In this document: positions 22,799 through 32,454 of the stretch, piece by piece
Layout of the letters: each line of letters opens with the position of its first letter
Numbering within the stretch: position 1 is the first letter of the stretch
NCBI GenBank assembly: GCA_009746045.1
Contig: RPFO01000645.1
Coordinates: 537,185-601,184, forward strand
Source: Mesostigma viride
Taxonomy: Eukaryota; Streptophyta; Mesostigmatophyceae; Mesostigmatales; Mesostigmataceae
Reading direction: 5' to 3'
DNA length: 64,000 nucleotides
Translations under genes and position numbers: made by a program
Notes under the pieces: generated by a model
Told to the model about the DNA's origin: nothing
The model's input: the letters and a program-made list of their open reading frames with translations, nothing else
Databases searched by the model: none

Positions 22799-23043
22799 AG
22801 ACAACCAGCGCAGGCCAGAAATCGGGAGAATCCAGACCATGGTAGCTCGAGCCTGCCGTTATCTTGTCCGCGTGTTCGAGTCGTACAGGATGATGAATAT
22901 GAATGGTGCATGATGGAAATGTGTAGCCTTGTGCATTGAAATGATGGCTGGCTTACGTGTAGAGCGACTAGATGACCTAGACGGTGGTGCCGGAAACAGC
23001 TTGCTTGATCAGGGCGTGTGTTTCGAGCCTAACTGGCTGGGAG
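22799..23043 (+). repeat. Dispersed repeat D, copy 1
   Basis: Shares long stretches with 29255-29640 (+), including ATGGTAGCTCGAGCCTGCCG, TAGATGACCTAG and TTGCTTGATCAGG. Degraded reverse copies lie at about 34800-35060 and 36225-36300. It codes for nothing recognisable; it may be a non-coding part of one of the retroelements. Confidence 0.7.
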
Positions 23044-23278
23044 TGTCTAGTGGTGAGCACCATTGCTGCGATCGCTCTCCCGCCATTTACGAGGAAATAC
23101 CCGCGCAAATGGAAAACAACTGAAAAGGTCTAGCTTCATAACTATAACATTAATTAGTCATGTACATGTGTGCCCATGATCGATGTACGCGCCTGCACAC
23201 ACCAGATGCTGCCTAGCCTTATTAAATATTTAGTTATGCTGTGATTACGCAGAGGAGAGCTACTCTCTGCTGAGAAGC

Positions 23279-23745
23279 CATGCCCTAGCTTTTGTATAGC
23301 CATGGTGATCTTCCCCCCCATGACAGGCCCCCCTTAGTTGGGTTGAGCTTGAGACTCTGGGGGGTGCAGGTGCCCTTGGTGCACCTAGAGCAAGTGTCGT
23401 TTACATTCCCACCCCTGCAGGAAATAGCTTAGAATGTATTGAAAAGCCATATGCCCCTTCTCTGGGATATGTGGTACATAGTAGGCTCCCAACCATTAAT
23501 TAATTAATTAATTAATTATCAACATCACTCCGTTGGGAGTCAATGTAGCACATATCCCTGAGAAGGGGCATATGGCTTTTAATACATCCTAGGCTACTTC
23601 ATGCAAGGGTGGGAATGTAAGCAACACTTGCTCTAGGTGCCGCGAGGGCACCTGCACCACCATGCTGTCTCAGGTTCAACCCAACGAAGGGGATCCCGGC
23701 ATGGGGGAGGAAGATCATCATGGCTATACAAGGGCTAGGGCATGG
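23279..23745. repeat. Two LINE-C 3' ends joined tail to tail (inverted repeat)
   Basis: Two arms of about 215-225 bp (23279-23495 and 23519-23745) are reverse complements with scattered mismatches, separated by an (ATTA)n spacer. Shared words include GGTGCAGGTGCCC, CATTCCCACCC and GCCATATGCCCCTTCTC. Each arm ends toward the spacer with a CTCCCAAC/GTTGGGAG 3' motif, so this is two retroelement copies inserted tail to tail. Confidence 0.85.
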
Positions 23746-23864
23746 CTTCTCGACAGAGAGCATCTCTCTGCATGGCATAGCATGGCTAAATTCTTAATGC
23801 AGCATCCATGGGGGTCCCATTATAGGCATGGCTTGGCTAAACTCTGAAGAATCCCAACCATCAC

Positions 23865-24178
23865 ATATATATATTCATGAATTGAGAATGATAGATTACG
23901 GAGGTGAGATAGGCATGCAACATAAGGAAAAACCCGATAACTGGGAGAATAACCCTGAAGAAATTAATAGTAATCTGACACAGACATCCAAGGATCACGC
24001 TGCAGCTGCACAAGGTACAACACAAATATATATTCATTGAGAATGATAGATTACGGAGGTGAGATAGGCATGCAACATAAGGAAAAACCCGATAACTGGG
24101 AGAATAACCCTGAAGAAATTAAGAGTAATCTGACCGTACAGACATCCAAGGATCACGCCAGCGGCACAAGGTACAACT
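23865..24178. repeat. Tandem duplication, period 155 bp
   Basis: GAGAATGATAGATTACGGAG begins at 23884 and again at 24039, and the following 120 bases are nearly identical, with small changes near ATTAATAGTAATC versus ATTAAGAGTAATC. No coding meaning seen. Confidence 0.9.
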
Positions 24179-24289
24179 AACTAGACATCACAAAACTACA
24201 CGCAGCAACAGCGCTGCCGGCCCACCGGCATGCAGGCCTGGAAGGGATCTAGACCGCATGGGTCGCGACAAAGTCGGCCCGGGTGCGGC

Positions 24290-24580
24290 CAGGTTGTAAA
24301 ATACGTGTGCGGGGTATAATACGTGGACTTAAAATACGCGTATTATACGTGGGGGGTATAAAATACGCGGTGGTAAAATGCGCGACAGTTTTTGTGGTCC
24401 AATTGTCAGTCACCCAATTAGCACGCTCCTTGATGATGGTCATGCAGTTATTACAACTGAAATTTGGTGTATATGCTTATTTATTAACATCTTCCATTTA
24501 TGCCCTGCAATCCTATCTGATTATGATTTGTTAAATGCAGGGGGGAGCATGCTGCAACGGGAATAGTAAGGATTCAATTA
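24290..24580. other. A/T-rich block with TACG-containing short repeats
   Basis: Contains several variants of AAAATACGCG and GTATTATACG, seen again at 25500-25530 on the other side of the hAT transposase remnant and near 44.4-44.5 kb. They may be subterminal repeats of the hAT element, but I could not find clean inverted ends or a target duplication. Confidence 0.35.
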
Positions 24581-25207
24581 ATTAATTGATTGTAAGGAAA
24601 GCCATCCACTATATAATGCATGAGAGGACATAAGACACAACTTCCGAGAAGGAGGGGTGACGTGCCCTCCTTCGTACTGGATCATGCCGGCCACCATCTG
24701 CTTGAAAGAGGCGCTCTCAGCCGCATTGAAGGCAATGCCGTTCTCGATAAAAAATTCGGCAGCCAGCAGCTGGACACCTTTCTCGTCGACGGGAACCAGC
24801 CATTTGGTGATGCTCAGCTGGCCTTTGCTGGGAACCGACGACAAGTCAGCCGGCGCAGCCCCTCCCATCTCCGCCATTGCCCTGTTCAAATTGTGCTGCT
24901 TTTAGGCGTCTGACTGCTGCGACTTGTTGTTATACATCCTGAGAAACTTGCTCCGGATATTCGGTGGAATTTTGTCGCAGGGTAACATCCCTTCCCCTGC
25001 GATTCCGGCAAAGTGTGCACGGACTCGGAATACGCTGATTGCCCCCGCCCCGTATGAGAACTTCTTGTTGCAAAATGAGCAGAACTTATTCGACACAAAC
25101 TGCGTTTTGTTACTAACAGCATCTGTGACTGCTTCTTTCTTCTCGAGAACGAAATCCCATTCAGGCCCTTTCTTCCTCATGGCTGCAAATCGAAAATGGC
25201 TGCACAC
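24580..25207 (-). pseudogene. hAT transposase N-terminal part with BED zinc finger, broken
   Basis: Read on the minus strand, the first 102 codons hold a BED-type finger (CSFCNKKFSYGAG, then VRAHFAGIAGEG), which binds DNA at transposon ends. A TAA at 24902-24904 interrupts the frame; the same frame then resumes and reads ENGIAFNAAESASFKQMV and GGHVTPPSRKL, the conserved hAT stretch before the catalytic RNase H-like domain. The frame ends at 24578-24580. The catalytic domain and C-terminal dimerisation domain are not seen nearby, so the element is dead here. Domain identity is inferred from motif patterns. Confidence 0.75.
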
Positions 25208-27135
25208 TGTCGCACAGTCGCACTGGCCTCGTCGTCGCTATATTGCATTACACCGTCAGTAGCACAGCTGGCATTTGCTGGCACACTGTTATTATGCGTT
25301 ATGCACCTAGTCCTAGCTGTCTCCTACCGGCCAAACATTTTGCAAGGCTTGCGCTTTATGAAAAGAACTGTACGCATCTACTTCTAGTAGTAAAAATCTC
25401 AAACGTGCAGTGAGCGCGCCGCGCCCAGAATCTGGGCACCGCGCCAGTGCCCGCTGCCCGCTGGTACCCCCGAAAAATTCGAAGTCCAAACCGCGCGGTC
25501 AGACGTAAAATACGCGTAAAATACGTCGAGGCCCATACCTGGTAATATGCTTTATCCCGCATTTTATCGCAAAAGTGCGGCGTACATAACAACCCGGGGG
25601 TGCGGCGGAATAACACATCAGCCACGGTGCGAGTGAGGGCGAGTGACAGGCGCTGCCGCCAATACGAGGACCACGTGCGGGCCGACCACGGGGCGGTCTG
25701 ACCCTCGAGGTCGAGGCGGTCTTCACGGCACAAATATATATATTAAAAATATAATCACATATATATACTCCCGACCATTCGCCTCCGGTTGATCCATGTC
25801 CCCGAGCGCCGCGCCCCAGTGGCCGGCCGCCCCGACTGGTCGCGAATCATTTGCTCTGCGCCCGGTCCGGGGGGATCCTGAGGACTGGACGGACACCGAG
25901 CGCGAACGCAACCAGTGCCGCGAGGAGTACCCATGGCGGCCCTGGACGCCCGGGCGGACGTCGACGCGCTGGACCAGGGTGCTCCCAACGCCGCCATTCT
26001 TGCGGGCTTCGCGGCCCGCGCCCCGTTGCTGGCGGCCCGGCACCTGCCGGTCATGCCCCGCCGCCGCACCGGCCCGCTCTACCGCCAGGACCCCAAGGTC
26101 TTGGTCGCCCGGCACCGCCTCAAGCTTGCCTAACCGGGACCCGAGCGCTGCAGAAACTGGTGCTCAAGGCAGCCCTGGTGGAGGCCTACGAGCAGGCTCA
26201 GGACGCAGAGGCCGGCGGCCCAGCCAGTGCATCGCAGATGCCAAGGCCTGCCAAGCTCGCAACTGCACGGGGCAAGGACATGTCGGTACCACGTACCGGC
26301 CTCGACCGGCTCGGCGGAAGCGCACCCCGGTGTCCAGAGCACACGGGGGACGGCATGGCGCCGGTCAGCCTTGACCGTTGGTTGGCCCACAGTTAATTAA
26401 TGTTTCCTTGACAGGTGGGGCTCGCGCCGGCCCCCCCCCGCGCCGCGGCCGACTTCACTGACCCCGAGACGGCCGCCCGTCTCGGTGTTGCCGGACCCCC
26501 CCCGGCGCCGCCTGCGCCCCCCTCCTCGGCCGCGGACTACCAAGTCCCCGCCTTGCAGGATAGAGGGCTGCCTTGCCACTGCAACGGCGTCGTCCACCCC
26601 GCGGCCTTCACTTTGAAGGAATTGGACGGCGGGCCCTTGCTCGCCTGCGGTTACTACTCGACGCGGCGGTCGGTGCATGTCGAGCACCTTTCTGCTGATG
26701 AGCTGCTGAAGACCCCTGCCCCGGCGGTGAGGGATCTTCTGCTGGCGTTCTGCAACCGTGTCCTGCGGCTCTGATGAGCCTCCGCCTGCTTAGTGAGTGG
26801 CAGACGGCCGGCCATCCGAGTCATGCTGTACAAGAAGGGCTCTGCTGCTGACCCCGCGGTAACTATCCGGGGGGTGTCTGCCTCCAGTCTGAGCGCCCGC
26901 GCGCTGAAGGTCTTCATGCGCATGATGCTGCACAGCCTGGCTCCGCGCCGGCCGCGCTGGACCCACACCTGGGTGAGTCTCAGATCAGTCAGATGGGTTT
27001 CCGTCGTGGTCGTAACACTGTCATGGCTTTATTTGTCGCGCACCGGTTGATGGACCTGAGGAGCGTCGCCTTTGCCCTGATGCATGGTTTGCCGCTGCAG
27101 GTCTTCATTTTTGTCGACTATATCAAACGGCCTTT

Positions 27136-27389
27136 AATTAATTAATTAATTAAACTCGTGCTCCCGTTGGGGAGTCACGGAGCACCGAAGTGCTTTTAAT
27201 CCCTGTGTGTGCACTACAGGAGAAAGGGCAGAGACCCCCAGTCTCCTTCATGCCAAAGGCATGCCACAGCTGCAATCGGGCGCGGCTCAAGCTAAAAGGA
27301 CAGGCTAACGATCCGGCAAACTGTGGGTGCAATAAGACCCATGTGAGCATATCATAGCAAGGAGCGTGGGCAAGTAATCTGAACACCGG
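27136..27389 (-). mobile_element. 254-bp retroelement 3' end (family A) nested in the LINE reverse transcriptase
   Basis: The insertion splits the reverse transcriptase between VDYIK and its continuation. It is flanked by the exact 11-bp repeat AAACGGCCTTT at 27125-27135 and 27390-27400. In its own (minus) direction it ends with a stem-loop (GTGCTCC paired with GGGAGCAC) followed by a (TTAA)n tail, as expected for target-primed reverse transcription. Near-identical sequence occurs at 36.35-36.61, 37.49-37.75 and 37.82-38.07 kb. Confidence 0.9.
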
Positions 27390-28194
27390 AAACGGCCTTT
27401 GATGTCCACGGTCCTCTGGGACTCAGGCTCTTTGGGCCATCCTAGCTCTAGATCGGGTACCGCCAGCGTTTATTGCTGCCATTCGTCGACTGTATGAGGG
27501 CTCACAGGCAGTAGTAGTGCGGACTGCGGAAGGCACCACCCCGCCGTTCCTCCTTCACCACGGGGTGTGGCAAGGTTGTATAGTCCTGTCCCCATATCTA
27601 CAGGTTCGTTATTGCATGTCGTGGATCAGTCACTCACGTCATGCGCCGGGCACGTGCACGCTTTACTGCTCTTATATAAAGGGGTTCGAGCCCAGCTTGG
27701 CGAGCGCGAGCACGGCGGGGGCGGCATGCGCATGCACTGGATACCGCCTGGCCGACCTAATTTATGCGGATGACTACCACCCGTCATCGCGCGCCCCGAG
27801 CACATTCAGACCTGGCTGGACTGTCTGGGGTTGGAGGCGAGGGCGGTGGGGTCGGAGATTAGTGTCAAAACTGAGGCGATGGTGATTGGGGCCTCCAGTC
27901 GCCCGCCTCTGCCGCGCCTGCTCGACGGGGCGGAGGTCCCGTTCCGTGATCGCTTTAAACTGCATGTTAGGGAGCATGCTCCCCGACACCGCCGACGATG
28001 TGGACATCCGCATCGGCCTGGCCTGGGCCCGGCTCCGTTCGCTCAACACATACTGGCGCTTGAAGGGCCTGGGCAAGCACCGTAAGAGCATGCTCTTCAA
28101 GGTCCTGGTCCTCACGGTGCTTACGCATGGCGCCGAGGCATGGACACTGAGGCTCACGGACACAGTGGCCGAGTGGCGGCTAAGAGAGGAGCGG

Positions 28195-28700
28195 GCTCTG
28201 CCCCCAGTCTCCTTCATGCCTAAGGCATGCCACAGCTGCATTCGGGCCGACGCTAGCTAGCTAAACGGACACGCTAACGATCCGGCAATCTGTGGGTGCA
28301 ATAAGAGTCACCCATGTGAGCATGGCATAACAAGGAGCGTGGGCAAGTAATCTGATCATAGCCAGGACGTAGCATGGCTGTACAAGGGTCACTAAGCTAA
28401 GGCTATGGCTGGTTGTGTACCGTGCTTGAGCGGTGCACGTGACTAGTAGGTATGTTGGCAACGCTATAGGCAAACATTCTAAGCATGGCTGCCATAGCGG
28501 CAGTGACTACCAATGGATACAAGCTAGGGCTACTAGGCAAGCTATTCTAGCCCGCTGGGGGCGTCCACATCTTGTGGTTGATCATCAGGTCCCTGCCCAT
28601 CCAGTACACCTTGGGCTTCTGGGGGTCCTGCTTGTGGCGGAGGTATTCCGGCGCCACAGGTCGCGTCGCTGCTTCTGCTGAGCGGGGGTCAGGTCGTCGT
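28195..28700 (-). mobile_element. Family A fragment with end of ORF1, inside the LINE ORF2
   Basis: On the minus strand this carries the last 45 or so codons of the ORF1-like protein found at 36.8-37.5 kb, then its roughly 350-bp 3' UTR. It lacks the terminal stem-loop and tail. It lies between the ORF2 connector and the ORF2 C-terminal tail; the borders are imprecise and I see no target duplication. Confidence 0.65.
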
Positions 28701-29060
28701 CCAGTACAAGAAGCGGTGGCAGAAGATTGTCCAGACTCACACGCCAGCCCCTGTGGGCAAGCCCCCTCCCCCCAAGCGGAAAGGTCGTCTTGCTGAATAG
28801 TGTAGTTAGATTTTTTTTCTAGATAGCTTAGTTAGGTTCGTTCGATTACGCGCGGCTTCGCCCACCTTGATCCATCCATCCAGCAAGGAATATGTGCTAC
28901 GTGATCTCCCAACGGAGACATGCATGTTATACTTTAATTTAATATCTAGCTTTAATACTCCCAACGGAGTACGTTATGTTCCTAAATAATTTGATATGCA
29001 GGCAAATTAATATTTGTAGTATTTAATTTCATCACACGTGCTCCCCGCAGATAAATGGTC

Positions 29061-29235
29061 TTGAATTATAAAAGATACCAAATTCTTATGCAACCTAGCT
29101 GGTGGAAACGGAAACCCTGAAGGGATAAAGCCCCGGCCTGCATACACGTCTTGAATTATAAAAGATAGGTACCAAATTCTTATCCAGCCGGCCTAGCTGG
29201 TGGAAACGGAAAGGGATAAAGACCCGGCCTGCATA
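29061..29235. repeat. Tandem duplication of about 87 bp
   Basis: GTCTTGAATTATAAAAGATA is followed by ACCAAATTCTTAT and CTAGCTGGTGGAAACGGAAA; the second copy repeats the order about 87 bases on, with small indels. Confidence 0.85.
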
Positions 29236-29254
29236 CATATCAATTAGTCGAGAC

Positions 29255-29640
29255 ATGCAACCAGCGCAGGCCAGAAATCTGGAGAATCGATCTGGAGCAT
29301 GGTAGCTCGAGCCTGCCGTTATCTGAAATCCACGCGTCTTCAAGTTGATGATGCAGACGATATTTGTCACTTTCATGTAATTATTTAATTCTAATGAAAT
29401 TAAAGCATAGTACTGCGTGGCATGCCCATGCGCATAACACGCAAGTACTTGTACCTAGTAGTTACTTACTTCAAGTCGATCATGCAGGATATATTGGATC
29501 TGAATGGAGATGGAAATGTATAGCCTTACATTCACTGAAATCATGGCTTGCTGGCACTAAGAGCAACTAGATGACCTAGTCGTTGGGGCTGGAAACATCT
29601 TGCTTGATCAGGTCGTGTGTTTCGAGACATGCCTAATTTT
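29255..29640 (+). repeat. Dispersed repeat D, copy 2
   Basis: Homologous to 22799-23043 but about 140 bp longer, with extra A/T-rich sequence near 29360-29470. It lies just beyond the SECIS-like hairpin of the MsrA gene, so the MsrA transcript probably ends in or near it. Confidence 0.65.
29526..29530 (-). terminator. Candidate TGTAA poly(A) signal of MsrA
   Basis: TTACA on the plus strand (TGTAA on the minus), about 195 bases beyond the SECIS-like hairpin. Position fits a green-algal 3' UTR of about 0.5 kb, but the motif is short and lies in a dispersed repeat. Confidence 0.25.
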
Positions 29641-29724
29641 GTAAGCGTATATAGTGCCATTCCGCCAGCGCAGGCCATGGGCATGGTTGTCCCCGCCACA
29701 CTTGTGCACATATGACTTACGACC

Positions 29725-29799
29725 GTACATTATTTTTCAGCATTCTAGGGCACCTGGCCCTCTGGCCGGTTTTGTCCCTATCGCGTCATGTGAATATAC
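29725..29799 (-). promoter_or_regulatory. SECIS element (form II like) in the MsrA 3' UTR
   Basis: In eukaryotes a SECIS hairpin in the 3' UTR directs selenocysteine insertion at UGA through SBP2 and eEFSec. Read on the minus strand, helix I pairs GTATATT (29799-29793) with AATGTAC (29731-29725), seven pairs with one G-U. After an internal loop comes the 5' core ATGA (29789-29786), matched on the 3' side by TGA (29739-29737). Helix II pairs GCG..TAGGGAC with GTGCCCTA..TGC, with small bulges. The unpaired AAAA starts 12 bases after ATGA, within the usual 10-13. A short extra stem (CCGGCC with GGCC-A-GG) caps the loop, as in form II. It begins 234 bases after the MsrA stop. Folding was done by eye. 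Confidence 0.82.
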
Positions 29800-30032
29800 A
29801 GAAGGTGTCATTTTGCTAGCAGCGACGCAAGATTACCAGTCCAGCCTTCAAAACAATCCCAGAGCTCCCACCCTGTTGCCGAGCAGGTGGCAGTAGGAAG
29901 GTGGTGCCGATGCCAACGGCAGTTGCCAACAAGAGCGTGCTCGGCAGAGCATGCTCCCTAAAGCATGCATGGTTGACACAGCCTGCTCAATAGAGCGTGC
30001 TCCCTACATCGTGCATGATCGACAGAGCCTGC

Positions 30033-31755
30033 TCAATAGAACATGTCCCGCGCCTTGAGCAGGTACTTCTGGTGGTACTCCTCTGCGCGCGTGAAGACAC
30101 CCGCCGGTTCGATCATCGTCGCTGGCGCACGCCCCCTCGCGGCCGCCTGCTCCTGGAACGTGCGCTGCGCCGCCGCCATCTGGCGCTCGTCGTGCGTGAA
30201 GATGGCAGACATGTACTGGCGGCTGCGGCGGCCCATCGGGTCATGCATGGTCCAAAACAGGTCGAGCAGCTGCTCGTACGTAATCACGTTGGGGTCGTAC
30301 GAGAGCTGCACGCTCTCCGAGTGGTCGCCCATGTTGTGGTACGTGGGGTTCTGCACACGACAGAGCATGGCATATGGCATGGCATGGTACGATGTGTGTG
30401 AAGGCAGCCAGCATTGGCTAGAGTGCTCGGTCAAGTTTGGATAGGTGACAGCGCACGGTGGGTCAAAGTCACATTTAACACTTGACGGGTCAAATAAGAT
30501 ACAATCCATGTCCTGCACACATCACGGCGTCGCATCGCACGGTGGGCGTAGCCAGCAACAACATCGGGTTCTGCATCATCGGCATGCGTTGTATAGTGTG
30601 AGGATGAATGCGGCCAACAACACCGGAATGTCCAACAAATTTCGTTTTACGCTCGTGAACAGCAAGTGGTAGGCCCAGGAGGCTCCAGCTGTGTGCACAC
30701 AGCTTCACAGAGGATGCATGCATGTGTACACGTCTGGGCATGTCAACATGACAGCAAAGCAGAATGCTGTGGGATGAAGGAGTATGTTGACAGTTAAGTT
30801 GAGGGCATATGTTGTCGGTGATTAGAGAAGCAAGCCCCCCTTTAGAAGTCACCTCCGCGAAGCCTAGCACCCAGTCAGATCGACAGTACATGATGTGAGG
30901 GATGCAAGGTAGGTTTTTGCAGGTCTGGAACAGGACATTGTTGTGTGCAGACCACCTGCAGGCATCCGTACCTCTGTGGTTCCACCCGCATAGCCAACTT
31001 GTGTAGATACGATGCCGTGAACCTTCAGGAACGCGGCCTCGGGCTGAAAATGGCATGCACACGCACAAGTCCAACATCGGGATCAGGTTACAACCGAAAG
31101 CGGTGAGAGCACCCCCCCCTTCACATACTCTTCACAGCCATCAAGGTGCCACAAACAGTACCGTTTTCCTCGGGATGCCTTTCGCAATAACCGATATAGC
31201 TCTTCTTTAGTGCTTCGGAAACGGCCTTGAATAAGCGGGGCTGCTGGCGGACATCATCGTGCCGACCATTCGGTCACCTGTAAAGATAGCATGTCGTGAC
31301 GTGTAGTGGCTTCTACGTGCATACGGCTGAAGCATCCCATGGCCTAACGCTATAGATGCTCAAGAAACATGCATGGGCCGAGTGTGCCCAGCTTTTTCCA
31401 ATTCGACATTTCAATCGCTCGGCTGAAGAGTCAAGGCCCACGGGCGTGGAAACATGACGATACTTACTTGCCAAAATCATCCCATAGCAAAGGTAGCCAG
31501 CTCGGTCGGCCTGACAATTTCATTTGCAGACTTGATGACACCGGGGCTGCCATTTTCTCCCTTGCTGGACATGGTCGTCACTTGCCGGGGCAGCTTCACC
31601 ATGGAGGCGGGCCTTGATCCGAGTGGCAGCAAGGTGGCTCGCTTCGTTGGGGAACAATACCTCAGCACAGCCCTGTTTAGGATTCTAGAGGATGCCGCGA
31701 TACCTAAAGCTTGACGAGGCGTGATGTACGGCTTGCACACCACGCACGCACTCAT
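30033..31755 (-). CDS. MSRA: Peptide methionine (S)-S-oxide reductase A, selenocysteine form
   Basis: Reduces methionine-S-sulfoxide in oxidised proteins. Exons 31755-31468, 31043-30972 and 30350-30033 join in phase 0 at GT-AG sites into 225 residues. The catalytic motif, GCFW in ordinary MsrA, reads MG-TGA-FWQ: the TGA at 31479-31477 falls exactly on the catalytic cysteine (residue 93) and the frame continues into PEAAFLKVHGIVSTQVGYAGG, PTYHNMGDHSESV and RAEEYHQKYL, all family hallmarks. With the SECIS-like hairpin downstream this is best read as selenocysteine. The N-terminus (MSACVVCKPYITPRQ onward, about 65 residues, basic) looks like an organelle transit peptide. The start is the first ATG of the frame; the codon at 31794-31792 is TTG. 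No cysteine occurs after Sec93, so there is no classical resolving cysteine in the catalytic domain. A selenocysteine MsrA is known from Chlamydomonas. Confidence 0.9.
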
Positions 31756-32454
31756 TGCTCCTTTCTCGAAAGGAAAGATGCCTGGCGCATGCAATTTCAG
31801 GCAATTTATGGATATGGCGGAGAGCCGGGGGGGTTATCAACGCCGCTTCGTGATGTGCAGACAGTATCTATCCCCGGCAGCCATTGACGTGGCGAACTGG
31901 GGGACTCCATCATATGCATGCCCTGGTTCTCCACAACCTGGAAATGCCACGAAGGCAGATTGTGCGAGATACGCTCGACAGCATGCGAAATTGATGTTGT
32001 TCAGTAATTTTATAAATAACGTGATATTACTTCCCTGCAAGTACCACTAATTAAGACCACTATTGTCCGTATCGCCACTTGTCGGGAACATCAGGTAGAT
32101 TGTCAAACATCAACTCGTTCTCGTCATTTCCCGGAAAGTTTTAAAATATTATGCTGGCTGGTCGCGACTCGCGAACGTATGTCAGCATTTGGGGAACGTT
32201 GCGTACAGTAATTTGGAATGCCACCGCCCGCGTGTTTAGCGTAATGCAATAAGACGGAAATGGCGGACTGCTAAAAGCACTGCCAATTTGCCGGCCGATC
32301 CTTCTGTCTCTTGTAGGAACGTGCCAATGTGCCCATACGGCTGGCAGAGAAAGTCTCCTGTGCTGCTCTAGGTTGGAGCTCGTGCTGAATGTACACGGCT
32401 TGGGTGCGGGGCGTGCGATGAGGACCAGTTCAGGGAGACCGCTGTGTTAATGAC
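31756..32454. promoter_or_regulatory. Divergent upstream region of MsrA and the glycosyltransferase gene
   Basis: About 700 bp between two outward-facing genes; should hold both promoters and 5' UTRs. No core promoter motif is assignable. Frames here are short and have no family resemblance. Confidence 0.4.

Larger units (their letters stand above)
25590..28960 (+). pseudogene. LINE (non-LTR retrotransposon) ORF2 with reverse transcriptase, frameshifted and interrupted
   Basis: Reverse transcriptase blocks read in changing frames: YKKGSAADPA near 26830, QMGFRRGRNTVMALFVAHRL near 26990, then VFIFVDYIK. After a nested insert (27136-27389) come FIAAIRRLYEGSQAVV near 27470 and GVWQGCIVLSPYL near 27565, and the catalytic LIYADD with YADD at 27763-27774. 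A connector follows (LFKVLVLTVLTHGAEAWTL near 28100). The ORF2 tail KKRWQKIVQTHTPAPVGKPP sits at 28710-28800, past a second intrusion (28195-28700) that carries antisense sequence of another element. Then comes a 3' UTR ending near 28960 with the family stem-loop and A/T-rich tail. The 25796-26780 part is open in several frames and probably belongs to ORF2, but I could not identify an endonuclease. Multiple stops and shifts rule out function. Confidence 0.85.

Noticed and set aside
25796-26396. Two overlapping plus-strand ORFs of 181-192 codons, Arg/Pro/Ala-rich
   Set aside because: GC-rich DNA open in several frames just upstream of the LINE RT; no domain recognised, so not listed as separate genes.
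27136-27389. tRNA-derived SINE head in the 254-bp family A insert
   Set aside because: No convincing A and B boxes were found; sequence identity with the 3' UTR of the ORF1-bearing element explains it as a 5'-truncated copy.
31477-31479. TGA in MsrA as a nonsense mutation (pseudogene)
   Set aside because: It falls exactly on the catalytic position, the rest of the frame and all splice sites are intact, no other lesion is seen, and a good SECIS-like hairpin lies downstream.
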